Made by a program: the position numbers and the translations under genes
Notes under the pieces: model-generated
Seen by the model: only the letters and a program-made list of their open reading frames with translations
Databases searched by the model: none
What the model was told of the DNA's origin: nothing
Shown: piece after piece, positions 32,981 to 43,619 of the stretch
Position numbering within the stretch: the stretch's first letter is position 1
Layout: each line of letters starts with the position of its first letter
From: Pleodorina starrii
Lineage: Eukaryota; Chlorophyta; Chlorophyceae; Chlamydomonadales; Volvocaceae
DNA: 64,000 nucleotides
NCBI GenBank assembly: GCA_030267565.1
Contig: BRXU01000003.1
Coordinates: forward strand, 1,596,001 to 1,660,000
Direction of reading: 5' to 3'

Positions 32981-33690
32981 GCAACAACTGGTGGTGGTGT
33001 CAATGCCGGCGCTGGTTTCGGAGCTGGGTTGCTGGCCCCCTTCCTGGCGATGCCTGACACTGTGGATGAACGCACACTGCAGCTGTTGGACGAGGAGGAT
33101 GAGGACGGGGAAGGGGAGGGGGAGGGGTAAGCGAAAGTACGAAACCGCAGTGAAGGAACTGAGATGACGTTTGGAAAACGGAATTCGCAGAGGGAGGGAG
33201 GGACCTCAGAGGTAGAGGGGGAGGAGCGCTGGTAGATAGATGGAGGAAGAGAAGGGGGTTGGGAAGGCTTCTGGTGCGGTGAGCTCAGAAAGCCACAGCA
33301 AGCGATTTGCGAGTCGAGACTCGGCAGTGGCGCCGGCGAATTTGGGGCACCGGCGGGATTCCCAAGCAACGGCAGTGCGGGTGCCATGGCGCTGACCGTT
33401 TAGAGGTTTGTGTGTGTGCGTGTGTGTGTGTGTTGGTGTGTGTGTGTTGGGGGTGACTTCTTAAGAGGTTCGTGCGTGTGTGTTGGGGGGGGGGGTGTAC
33501 TGGGGTTGTTACAGTGGGCTCCAGACTGAAGAAGCGTAGAGCCAACGAACGGGCCAGCTGGCCGTGCACTGCACCGGAGGCGACCAGGGCAGCCGAGGCG
33601 CCCATCCAGAGCTGACAGCACGAGTCACCCAGACAGGGACGAGCAAGCCCGCGGGGGGGGAAAGGCTCAGAAATTCGCAACCAACCAGAA
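32981..33690 (+). pseudogene. Recurrent acidic gene fragment plus GT repeat
   Basis: The plus strand shows the GLLAPFLAMPDTVDERTLQL piece (with a frame change before it) and DEEDEDGEGEG, then GGTAAGC. It continues through CGAAACCGCAGTGAAGG, two GT/TGTTGGGG microsatellites (about 33412-33500) and the TTACAGTGGGCTCCAGACTG block. It is the same fragment as near 19.9, 43.7 and 50.6 kb. Confidence 0.4.
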
Positions 33691-34081
33691 TTTGCCACGA
33701 GGCTCCCAGAACGCCCACGAACAGACGTTAGGAGGGTGGATTTGGTTGGCTTGGGGATGGACGGCGCACGTGGAGTCTCGGAGCGCGGGCAGGGTATCCA
33801 GGCGTGTGTCTGTCATGTCCCAGGGAAGCGGGAAGGGAGGGAGGTGGTCATCCATTAAACGGCCGCCGTACGGAACCCGATCTGAGAATCAAAAATGCCA
33901 CGTAGCAAACTCGGGAAAAAAACGCTTTTTCCATTGATGACCAGCTTACCTCTTTGTATAAGTTCTTGGGACTTCTGCTTTGCGGAAGGCCGCTGAGTCC
34001 TTCTTACAACTTCGGCATCACGCTATTACATGCAGGCGCAGGAATTCTTGAGCGTACGTGCGAATGATAAAGGCGCAAACA
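33691..34081 (+). promoter_or_regulatory. Conserved 5' module of copy E, internally deleted
   Basis: GACGGCGCACGTGGAG is joined directly to TCTCGGAGCGCGGGCAGGG. About 200 bp present in other copies are missing (the GGCAGCGACAGTCCGC to CATCGACGGAAGC part). The proximal leader (CTTACAACTTCGGCATCACG, then GAATGATAAAGGCGC) is retained. The gene behind it is intact. Confidence 0.55.
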
Positions 34082-36133
34082 ATGTCTCAGTCGGTCACTC
34101 AACTTACACCCGACGGCTCGAACATTTGGCTGCCGGGCATCGTGGCGTGCATTGCGCACCATCTGCCAGCTAACGAAGTGGCAAGCACATTGCGACTGAT
34201 AGACAAGGCGACGTCGGATCAGTTCGCACACCACACGACCTTGCGGCTCTCGCTTCCGTCACCCATCCACGTGTTCCGGGAGCGCTGGGGCCGCCCAGGC
34301 GCGTTTGGCGCGTTGTCTCGCAAGCAGCGGCTGCAGCTGCTGTGCCTGACGGCGGCAAGCGGCAGCGTCGCCAACCTGGAGGTTGCCCTGGCCAATGCGG
34401 GTCTTGATCTTCGGTGCCAGCTGCTAGAGGCCGCCGCAGCTGCGGGCCAGCTCGACATGTGCAAGGTGCTGCGTGACCGCGGCTTCCTCTGGGGGGATTC
34501 TCTGTCAGCCGCGGCGGAGGCCGGCCACCGACACGTGTGCGAGTGGATGTTGGCCAGCGGCTGGTCCCTCGACATGCACGTCGTTTTCAGTGCTGCCCTG
34601 GGCGGGCAGGAGGACCTTATGCAGTGGCTGCTGACGGAGTTTCTGGGCCGTCCCAACGTTGATGTGAATCGTATCTGCGGGCCATTGTTGAAGGCCGCGG
34701 CGGGGTACTTGAGCCTGGCGGCGCTGCAGCGGCTGTGGCAGCAGCTCATGGCAGGGCGCCACGGCAGCGAACTGCAGCAGCAGCTTGAGCAGCTCAATGA
34801 AAAGGATCAGGGTGACATCCTGGAGGCCGCGGCCGGCAGCACCACGCCCGATTGGCAGGCCAAAGTGGAGTGGCTGGAGGGGCTGGGCTACCCCCGCATG
34901 GCTAGGGTGTGCACGTTCGCTGTTTGGGCTGGTAACGGCGATGCAGTGGAGGCGCGTCTGCAGTGGCTGCACGGCCGGGGCTACCCCTTGGAGGCCGAGG
35001 TGGCGGACGCTGCGGTCCGTGCCGGCAATCTTGCCGCCCTGCGTTTCCTGGTGGAGCAAGCGGGGGTGCGGCCCACCGGCCATCGGATCGACGTGACGAC
35101 AGCAGCCGCCCGGGGCCACCTGGCCGTGCTGCAGTATCTGCACGCCAGCGGCTTGCCCGCCAACACCCGTTTTGTTGCGGAAGCGGCGGCCCGGGCGGGT
35201 CACCTGCCGCTGGTGGCCTGGGCGGTGGAGGACCTGGGCGTCGCACCCGCTGACGGCGAAGATAGCTTGCTCGACCTCGCGGCGGAGAGCGGCAACCTGG
35301 AGCTGATGGCCTGGCTTCACGACCGCGGCTGGGCCTTGGGTCCCACAGCCATCCCCAACGGCGCCGTGAGGGGCTGCGAAGAGGCGCTGGAGTGGCTGGT
35401 GGAGCGGGGCTGCCCCTTCCCGGTGGGTGTCGCCGTCCTCGTTTGTCACCACCACACGTACGATGCGCTCCGTGTGGCCCACCAGTTGTGGCCCGCCGGT
35501 GGTTCCTTTTGCATGCGCTGTGCCCAGCCAGTTTGCTCGGCTGGTCCTGTAGATGCGTGTGCCGGGCCACCGTGTGTCGTACGTACGTCGAGCTGCTCGA
35601 GAGGCGTTAGTCATGGTGTCGATGCCGTACTCAGATTCGCATATGTGCGCCTTCCGGGACAAGAGTCACTGTCTGCCAAGCTGCCAAAGTGCGGTGCCGG
35701 GAAACTCTGCTGCCGGGGAGCTAGGCTGTGAGGCTGCATGGGGGTTGCACCGCCCCTGACTGCCCAACCGCCCGTCCCTGCATTGATGTGTGTATGTACG
35801 GCAATCATGTATGTTCCTTTGCGGCCCCAGCTCAATGGCGGCGCCTACCTCGGAGCCGCCCGCAACGGTGATCTGGCGATGCTCCGCTGCCTGCACCGGC
35901 TGGGCTGCCCCTGGGGGCCGCCGGGGGAGCTGCTGGCGGACTGCATCCGCAACGTGGTCTCCGTCCCCGTGCTGCAGTGCCTGCTGGACTTGGGCTGCCC
36001 CGAAATGGACTGGGATGCTGCAGTTAAGTTGATAGAGGACAGGGAGGCAATGGAGCCCTGGGAGCGCCACGCGGCGCTGTTGACATGGCTGGGCGAGCAG
36101 CGGCAGCAGCGGCGGCGACAGGGCGGGGCCTAG
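34082..36133 (+). CDS. F-box-like/ankyrin-repeat protein, copy E (intact, 547 aa)
   Basis: Exon 1 is 34082-35422, the intron 35423-35830 (GTGGGT..CCCAG) and exon 2 35831-36133. Residues 17-48 form the F-box-like segment (LPGIVACIAHHLPANEVAST then LRLIDKATSDQF). Ankyrin-like units run from about 84 to 530. A linker of variable length lies at about 190-203 (RPNVDVNRICGPLL). The exon junction falls inside one ankyrin unit (CPFP|LNGGAYLGAARNG), which supports the intron model. The C-terminus is Gln/Arg-rich (EQRQQRRRQGGA), shared with F and in part with H. There is no signal peptide or membrane segment, so the product is probably cytosolic or nuclear. The biochemical role is not proven by sequence. 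Confidence 0.87.
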
Positions 36134-37254
36134 CAAGCGTCAGCAACGAACAGCGGCGGTAGACTTGCCTTGTAGCGCGGGGCGTATGTGGGTTGGTTGC
36201 GGCTTACCGTGTTGTCCGGTGCCGGGGGTCGGTAGGGCTGCCACACAGCCACCCACCCTGTCATGATGATCAGTGTGTGTTGGGGGAGGGGAGGGGTGTG
36301 TGTTGGGGGTTCCGGAGCGAGAGCCGTCCGTGCTCTGATGGCGGGGCGGGGGCAGACGTTGGGTGCCGCCGGGGGGTGACTCATCCCATCTCATTCAGAT
36401 CGGTTGTTAGCTCTGATAAGAGCAGGACTCGACAAGTTCGGTTCTGACTTCGCTGTACTGCATTAGAGAGCATTGCAGGGCCCTCGTCTAGGGAGGCAGC
36501 CGAGTGCTGCAAGGCATGGCAACTGCAGTCGGCGGGGCTGCATTACCGCATTACTACCGCCGTACTGCAGTACTATGGCCGTTGCGCCCCGCCACGTTGC
36601 TGGTACGTTACACCGCGCCACGGTTCGCCACGTCTGGCCACGTCGTCGCGGCACACCGGTCATCTTGGCTGTCGGGCGACGTACGGTGCTGAACCCATGG
36701 GGGGTTGCATTGCGCATGTAGTGTACGTTTGCTGGGTGCAGGGATGCTGTGGGCAGGGCGCAGTGTGGGGCAGCTGGGGGGGGGCTACCCAGTGCACAGA
36801 TGGCGGCGACTGCAAACGAAGGGCGTGTGCACCGCTGCCGCTCCCCCCCTCGCCGCCATACATGGAACCAATATGCTGGCCAAACGTGAAGATGGGCCTC
36901 GAGGACGGATGGATGGATGAGTAGATGGTATGAATTAATGCAGTGGGTGGGCGTATAGGCGGACGGCTGCAAAGTGCGGGTGTGTTTATCGTTATCACAA
37001 TCAGCACAATCAGAAGCACACACATACGATCCGTACCGCACGCACAACATCCAGGGCGGGGGGGGGGGGCGGGGGCGTGTTGGCCGAGTTTATTGGCCAG
37101 TTCAGACACCGCCTTTTGTTGGATTGGAGCTCTGATAGCCTCGATAGGGACCCGCGGAGTTTCCTGGAGCATGAGGAAGGAGGTGTGGGACGTGGGAGCA
37201 CCCGGGGTCACCGCGTGTCGGTACCTGAAATGGATGGGTGTGGCGTATACGTCC
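36134..37254. repeat. Downstream module and tail block of unit E
   Basis: The core is near 36415; TGTGTGTTGGGGGAGGGG near 36272 is shared with unit F. The GTAGTGTACGTTTGCTGGG block is near 36718. A G-run of 11 bases lies near 37057 (also in unit H near 54738). No gene is supported. Confidence 0.7.
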
Positions 37255-37530
37255 TCAGACCACAAGCGGACAGTTGAATGTGTTGCGGCTCGCACGGGGA
37301 CCGGGTTGAAAACCATGTGCGGAAAGGACATGCCGGGTGTGTCGAGGTGGGGCGGTAGAAGATGAATTGCACGTTTTTGATGAAATGTCCGGAGTGTGCG
37401 CCATTACGAGAGGCACTCTGCCTCCCTTTGGGCCGCAGTATGCTGGATGTGATGAGGTCCTTTGACTCGATGAGCTCTTATTCCAAAATTCAGAAAGCAT
37501 GTACCGAGCTGCTTGGCAGCTAACCATCGG
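37255..37530 (+). pseudogene. Non-LTR reverse transcriptase tail, further decayed
   Basis: The RFRLGRW helix is deleted; ACAAGCGGACAGTTG is joined to the GCGGCTCGCACGGGGACCGG part. Remnants of the EDELHV motif (GAAGATGAATTGCACG) and CGTCCGGAGTGTGCGCCATT-type sequence follow. The shortened form is shared with units F and G. Confidence 0.5.
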
Positions 37531-38339
37531 GCTCTCGGTTTTTCAATGTGCGGCCCTTGACGGATAACCGTTATGGGGAAACAGATGTTACGGTACCAGC
37601 CATTTTTGGCTCGTACACATGTAATGCCTCATGCGCATTTCAGGGTTTTAGGGTTTGGGTTTGCCTGATCGATGCCTCATCAATGCCTCATCAAGGGCAG
37701 CCCCCGTCATATCGAATAAAGAATGCGTGGGCCTAGCCCAGGCAACCCCGGCTGGGTGCGTGAGAGAACCCCGGCTGACCGACCGGGCGTCCCTCCGCAG
37801 TTCCCGGGCATGCTGTCGGTTTACCATGGCCGCACGACAGCTGCAACTGTGCGGCTGATTCCGGCAGCACGGCTCCCACGGGCGCTTCGTGCTCACTCAT
37901 AATGTCTGCGACCCCGAGGGTGGTGGCATCGTAAATCGTATGTGGGCCGCCGGCTGCTGGCCTGCTGGTTGATGTCACCGCCGCGGGCCACAAGGGGCTG
38001 CAGGCGCACCGCCGCCGTCCGCGGTGAGAACGAGCTGATGAATAAACCGTTTCAACCGGGGACCTTTTGACGAATTGTGAGACCCGGGGCCCCCGGCTCG
38101 TATGGGTAGTTGTTTGGGTATTGGGTCACGCACCCCCCAATTACCGTATGCAACATCCACACGCAGAGAGTGGACCGTAAGGGATCCCTGAAGGATCAAA
38201 GTGCGGAGGCCGTCGTTGGGCTCTGCGGTCCGCGCCCCTTACCCGGTACGGCACTGCAGCGCCTGCATGGCGGTCCGAGGCCTGCAGGCACGGCAGTTGG
38301 TGCGACTAGAACTGACCACTTCTCGGTGATCACGAGTGC
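37531..38339. repeat. Shared non-coding blocks before copy F
   Basis: It has the same block order as 24441-25029, plus the GGGCCGCCGGCTGCTGGCCT block (about 37945) also found near 15076. No ORF is convincing. Confidence 0.55.
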
Positions 38340-38828
38340 CGTATAGGCAGCCCGATCGTTCGGCTGCTCAGGAGCATAGATGTGGGAGTGAGGCCTCTAA
38401 TGCTTCGTGGCGGTGCTGCACGCCGTGTCGTACCCCGCGGCGGCGGTGCTGGCAGCACTGGTGGCGGTGCGGCCGCGGCGGCGGACAATGCGGGTGGCGG
38501 CGGCATCACATCACGACCACGATGATGCTTCCGGAAGCGCAAACAGCGGCGGCACCGCCGCCACCTCTACCACGGACAGTCTCTAGACAGTCAGGGGCGC
38601 CGGTGGCAGTGGCCTCCACGGCTGCTTTCAAGCCGGGGGCGGCGCCGGCGCCTCACCCCAGATCGCCGGCGGGGCCAGTGACGGTGCCAAACCCCGCGCT
38701 GCCGGAGACAGCGACGGTGCCGGCGCCGTCGGCAGTCACGGCAACTGGTGGCGGTGTCAATGCCGGCGCTGGTTTCGGCGCTGGGTTGTTGGCCCCCTTC
38801 CCGGCGATGCCTGACACTGTGGATGAAC
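38340..38828 (+). pseudogene. Longest copy of the acidic gene fragment
   Basis: This copy extends further upstream than the others. It shows a Pro/Ala-rich stretch (VTVPNPALPETATVPAPSAV) leading into GGGVNAGAGFGAGLLAPFPA and MPDTVDER, where it is cut off by the 5' module of copy F. Pro/Ala spacers and GC-rich codons look like typical algal low-complexity linker. The parent gene is unknown. Confidence 0.45.
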
Positions 38829-39371
38829 GCCCCGGGTTGGCTTGGGGTTGGACGGCGCACCACGTGGAGCAAGGTGGTCAACCTTGCAGCTGTGGCAGCG
38901 ACAGTCCGCAACTCTTAAGCGGCAGCCGGGTTCCCATGCGAGTGCTGATTCGGTCCCTGGACAGCGCCTGGACCGACTGGTAACCTATCTAGGTCCACAC
39001 CGCAGCCATCGACGGAAGCCCGTGAGGAGTTTCGGAGCGCGGGCAGGGTATCCAGGCGTGTGGCTTTCATGGCCCAGGGAAGCGGGAAGGGAAGAGGTGG
39101 TCAACTGGTCATCCATTATACGGCCGCCGTACGGAATCCGGATCTGAGGTTTATAGTTGACACGGAGCAAGCATAGGGAAGCAATGTCCTTTTCCATCGT
39201 TGGCCAGCTTACCTCATTGGATTAATTCTTGGGCCTTTTGCTCACTCCAAGCCTTGCGGAAGGCCACTTCCATCTTACAAGTTCGGCACAGAGGTCTGGT
39301 TCGGCATTATGCTCTCGCGAACAGGCGCAGGAATCCTTGAGTGATCATGTGAATGATATAAGGGCGACAAA
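38829..39371 (+). promoter_or_regulatory. Conserved 5' module of copy F
   Basis: This is a full-length module from GGTTGGCTTGGGGTTGGACG to GATATAAGGGCGACAAA just before the ATG. It includes CCACGTGGAGC, TAACCTATCTAGGTCCACAC and the GCCTTGCGGAAGGC inverted repeat. Confidence 0.6.
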
Positions 39372-41439
39372 ATGTCCCAGTCGGTCACTCTGCGTACACC
39401 AGACGGCTCGAGGATTTGGCTGCCTGGCATTGTGGCGTGCATTGCGAACCATCTGCCAGCTAACGAAGTGGCAAGCACATTGCGACTGGTAGACAAGACG
39501 ACATCGCAGCAGTTCGCACACCACAAGACCTTGCGGCTCTCGCTTCCGTCACCCATCCACGTGTTCCGGGAGCGCTGGGGCCGCCCGGGCGCTGTTCGCG
39601 CGTTGTCTCGCAACCAGCTGCTGCAGCTGCTGTGCCTGACGGCGGCAAGCGGCAGCGTCGCCAACCTGGAGGTTGCCCTGGTCAGTGCGGGTCTTGATCT
39701 TCAGTGCGGTAATGGTCTTCAATGCAGGCTGCTTGAGGCCGCCGCAGCCGCGGGCCAGCTCGACATGTGCAAGGTGCTGCGTGCGCGCGGCTGCCTCTGG
39801 GATGATTCTCTGTCCGCCGCGGCGAAGGCCGGCCACCGGCACGTGTGCGAGTGGATGTTGGCCAGCGGCTGCCCCCCCGACATGTACGTCGTTTGCAGTG
39901 CTGCCTGGGGCGGGTGGGAGGACCTTATGCAGTGGCTGCTGACGGAATTACTGGGCCGTCCCAACAACGGTGTGTATCCTGTCTGCTGGCAATTGTTGGA
40001 GGCCGCGGCGGGGTACTTGAGCCTGGCGGCACTGCAGCGGCTGTGGCAGCGGCTAATGGCAGGGCGCCACGGCAGCGAACTGCAGCAGCAGCTTGAGCAG
40101 CTCAATGAAAAGCATCGGGGTGCCATCCTGGCGGCCGCGGCCGGCAGCACCACGCCCGATTGGCAGGCCAAAGTGGAGTGGCTGGAGGGCCTGGGCTACC
40201 CCCGCAAGGCTAGGGCGTGCCATTCCGCTCTTCGGGCTGGAAACGGCGATGCAGCGGTGGCGCGTCTGCAGTGGCTGCGCGGCCGGGGCTACCCCCTCGG
40301 CGCGGGGATGGCGGACAGTGCGGCCTATTTCGGCAATCTTGCCGCCCTGCGTTTCCTGGTGGAGCAAGCGGGGGTGCGGCCCACCGGCGATGATTTCCCC
40401 GCAAATGTTGCAGCCCGCCGGGGCCACCTGGCCGTACTGCAGTACCTGCACGCCAGCGGCTTTCCCGTAAACGCCCGTTATGTTGCGGAAGTGGCGGCCC
40501 GGGCGGGTGACCTGCCGCTGGTGGCCTGGGCGGTGGAGGGCCTGGGTGTCGCACCTGCTGACGGCGCAGCTAGCTTGCTCGACTGCGCGGCGGCGAGCGG
40601 CAACCTTGAGCTGATGACCTGGCTTCATGGCCGCGGCTGGGCCTTGGGCCCCACGGCCATCCCCAACGGCGCCAAGAGCGGCTGCGAAGAGGCGCTGGAG
40701 TGGCTGGTGGAGCGGGGCTGCCCCTTCCCGGTGGGTGTCGCCGTCCTCGTTTGTCACCACCACATGTACGATGCGCTCCGTGTGGCCCACCAGTTGTGGC
40801 CCACCGGTACGGCTCATTTTGCATGCGCTGAGCCCAGCCAGGTCACTCGGCAGGTTCATTAGACGCGTGTGCCGGGCCACCGTGTGTCGTACGTACGTCG
40901 AGCTGCTCGAGACGTTATTCATGGCGTCGATGCCGTGTTCAGATTCACATGTGCGCCTTCCGGGACAGAGTCACTGTCTGCCAAGATGCCGAAGTGCGGC
41001 GCCGGGAAGCTCTGCTGCCGGGGAGCTAGGCTGTGAGGCTGCAGGGGGGTTGCACCGGCCCCTGACTGCCCAACCGCCCGTCCCTGCATTGATGTGTGTA
41101 TGTACGGCGATCGTGTATGTTCCTTGGCGGCCCCAGCTCGATGGCGGCGCCTACCTCGGAGCCGCCTGCAACGGTGATCTGGCGATGCTCCGCTGCCTGC
41201 ACCGGCTGGGTTGCCCCTGGGGGCCGCCGGGGAAGCTGCTGGCGGACTGCATCAGCAACGTGGTCTCCGTCGCCGTGCTGCAGTGCCTGCTGGACTTGGG
41301 CTGCCCCGAAATGGACTGGGATGCTGCGGTCGAGTTGGCCGAGGACGAGGCGCAAAGGGAGCCCCGGGAGCGCCACACGGCGCTGCTGGCATGGCTGGGC
41401 GAGCAGCAGCAGCAGCGGCGGCGACAGGGCGGGGCCTAG
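39372..41439 (+). CDS. F-box-like/ankyrin-repeat protein, copy F (intact, 553 aa)
   Basis: Exon 1 is 39372-40730 (453 codons), the intron 40731-41136 and exon 2 41137-41439 (100 codons plus stop). It has the complete F-box-like segment and a 6-residue insertion (GNGLQC) after GLDLQC that is found only here and in copy H. The repeat-3 loop reads PPDMYVVCSAAWGGWEDL. Inside the predicted intron an indel breaks the frame (TGTAHFACAEPSQ), while both exons remain open; this supports splicing. Exon 1 is nearly identical to copy H over its first two thirds, then differs in two ankyrin units (AYFGNL and FPANVAARRG), suggesting later conversion or shuffling. Confidence 0.87.
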
Positions 41440-42234
41440 CAAGGGGCCTAGCAACGAACAAACCGGCAGACTTGCCTTGTAGCGCGGGGCGTATGTGGGT
41501 TGGGTGCGGCTTACCGTGTTGTCCGGTGCCGGGGGCCTGTAGGGCTGCCACACAGCCACCCACCCTGTCCTGATGATCGGTGTGTGTTGGGGGAGGGGGG
41601 AGGGATATGTGTGGGGTTCCGGAGTGAGAGCCGTCCGCCGTGGCGGGGCAGGGGCAGGGGCAGGGGCAGACGTTGGGTGCCGCCAGGGGGGCGACTCATC
41701 CCATCTGGGTACGACTTGTTCGGTCGGGGGCATGCATGGGCTTGAGGTTGTGCTGCACTCGTGGACGTGGTTCATGCTGCGCTTGGCAGCTCCGATAAGA
41801 GCAGGACTCGACAAGCTCGGTTCTGCCTTCGCTGTACTGCATTAGGGATAGCATTGCAGGGCCCTCGTCTAGGGAGGCAGCCGAGTGCTGCAAGGCATGA
41901 CAACTGCAGTCGGTGGGGCTGCAAGACCGCATTACGTCGCGCCCCGCCACGTTGCTGGTACGTTACACCACGCCACGGTTCGCCACGTCCGGCCACGTCG
42001 TCGCGGCACACCAGTCATCTGGGCTGTCGGGCGACGTACGGTGCTGAACCCAGGGGGGGTTGCATTGCGCATGTTCTGTACGTTTGCTGGGTGTGGGGAT
42101 GTTGTGGGCAGGGTGCAGTGTGGGGCAGCTATTCAGTGCACAGATGTCGGAGACTGTGAATGAGTGGATGAATTAATGAACTGGGTGGGTGGATGGGCGG
42201 ATGGCTGCAAAGCGCGGGTGTGTTTATCATCATT
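41440..42234. repeat. Downstream module of unit F
   Basis: The core is near 41795 and the GTACGTTTGCTGGGTG block near 42078. Repeated GGGGCAG hexamers lie near 41645-41670. The tail block is interrupted by the segment described next. No gene is supported. Confidence 0.7.
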
Positions 42235-42495
42235 ACACACACAATCAGAAGCACATACCAGCGTGCCTGGTACGTCGGTCGTATGTACAGGCTAGCTATA
42301 CACGACTGATGTACAGAGAGACACAGCCCGGATGCAGGCGCCGAGGTGCGGCTGCAGCAGGCGGTTGTGCTGCTTACTTGATGTAGCTCATGACCTGAAA
42401 CACGCGCTCCACCTCGACTGATGAGCCGGGTACCATCGTGGCCGCTGGGGTTCCGAATGGATTCGTCCCGAACGTTGTGAGAAGGCCCTTGGGGC
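42235..42495 (-). pseudogene. Exon-like fragment of an unknown gene inside unit F
   Basis: On the minus strand 42490-42376 reads GLLTTFGTNPFGTPAATMVP and then SSVEVERVFQVMSYIK, followed by a stop within a GTAAGC donor-like context. It lies between two copies of the CACAGATGGCGGAGACTG sequence (near 42140 and 42496), so it arrived together with a small duplication. No other unit contains it. I do not recognise the parent protein. Confidence 0.4.
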
Positions 42496-42849
42496 ACAGA
42501 TGGCGGAGACTGCTAAGTAAGGGCGTGTGCACCGCTGCCGCCCTCCTGGATGGTATAAATTGATGAAATGGGTGGGCGGATGGGCGGACGGCTGCAAAGC
42601 GGGGGTGTGTTGATCGTTATCACAATCAGCACAATCAGACGCGGATACGATGCGTACGGCACGCGCAACATCAAGGGATTTATTGGCCGAGTTCAAACGC
42701 CGCCTTTTTGTTGGATTGGAGCTCTGATAGCCTCGATAGGGACCCGCGGGGTTTCCCGGAGCATGAGGAAGGGGGTGTGGGACGTGGGAGCACCCGGGGT
42801 TACCGCATGTCGGTACCTGAAATGGATGGGTGTGGCGTATACGTCCTCA
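42496..42849. repeat. Tail block of unit F
   Basis: It contains the GGATTTATTGGCCGAGTTC, GGAGCTCTGATAGCC and GGACCCGCGGGGTTTCCCGG landmarks. No gene is supported. Confidence 0.65.
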
Positions 42850-43000
42850 GACCACAAGCGGACAGTTGGATGTGTCGCGGCTCGCACGGGGACCGGGTTG
42901 AAACCCACGTGCGGAAAGGACATGCTGGGTGTGTTGTGGAGGAGCGGTAGAACCTTTGTCTCGGTGAACTCTTGTTCCAAGTTTAGAAAGCGTGTGCCGA
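42850..43000 (+). pseudogene. Non-LTR reverse transcriptase tail, decayed
   Basis: It is the shortened form also seen in units E and G: CACAAGCGGACAGTTG, GCGGCTCGCACGGGGACCGG and AAGGACATGCTGGGTGTG, then a deletion directly into TCGGTGAACTCTTGTTCC. The EDELH motif is lost. Confidence 0.45.
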
Positions 43001-43619
43001 GCCGGCCGCATTCGGGGTCCAGCGACCTACGTGCCAGGACCTGGCGCCTGAGCCGCCTGAGAAATCGGGGTCAAGCGGCCTGAGCCGCCTGAGCCTCGCC
43101 GCCAAGGGCGCCAAGGGCAGGGGGAGGTGCCATCATGACCGCAGCCACAGCTCCGAAGAATCCCACGCTTTGAAATGAGGGGGACCATTCCGTGTCTTTT
43201 GTGAAGGAGAAAGCCGAGTGAAGCGACGGCCGCAATCTCCCGCTCCACACCGCACCGTCCACCAACCACCAGGGGAACACCTACCCCTACCCCCCCAAAA
43301 CAATGCCACTAACCTCGCTCGCCCGCCCGCCCACTCGCTAGCACGTTCCCTCACTCAGTCGCCTCACTCGCTCAGTCGTATCACGCAATCGCTCGCAGTC
43401 GCTCGACAGAGTCGTTCACGCCAAATAGTCGATTCCCCATTCTTCGCATTCGCGTTCGCGCCCCCTCCCAACCCTTTCCCACCCTTCCCCACTCCCCTTC
43501 CCAGATCTGACCTGACCTGAGACCCGGCCTCCTCGTTCGCCATTCCGCGGCCCGTCGCTCGGCCTCCTTCGTGGGACCTAATCCGGGAACTTGTCCGCAA
43601 GCTGTGTGAAAGCAACAAC
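43001..43619. repeat. Shortened blocks V and X (interval F-G copy)
   Basis: The first part of block V (GCCATCATGACCGCAGCC to CACCAGGGGAACAC) is joined directly to block X (CTACCCCTACCCCCCC onward). Most of V and all of W seen in intervals B-C, D-E and G-H are missing. Confidence 0.6.

Noticed and set aside
35423..35731. Cys/His-rich extension (CHHHTYDAL, then CMRCAQP-type sequence resembling a zinc knuckle) after the ankyrin repeats
   Set aside because: It lies between a conserved GTGGGT donor and CCCAG acceptor, its frame is broken in A and F, the last Cys is misplaced for CX2CX4HX4C, and removing it restores ankyrin spacing.
38842..39147. Conserved plus-strand ORF in the 5' modules (RQPGSHASADSVPGQRLDRL)
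   Set aside because: Conservation is explained by recent duplication of the whole block; H has an indel in it, E lacks it, and the opposite strand is equally open.
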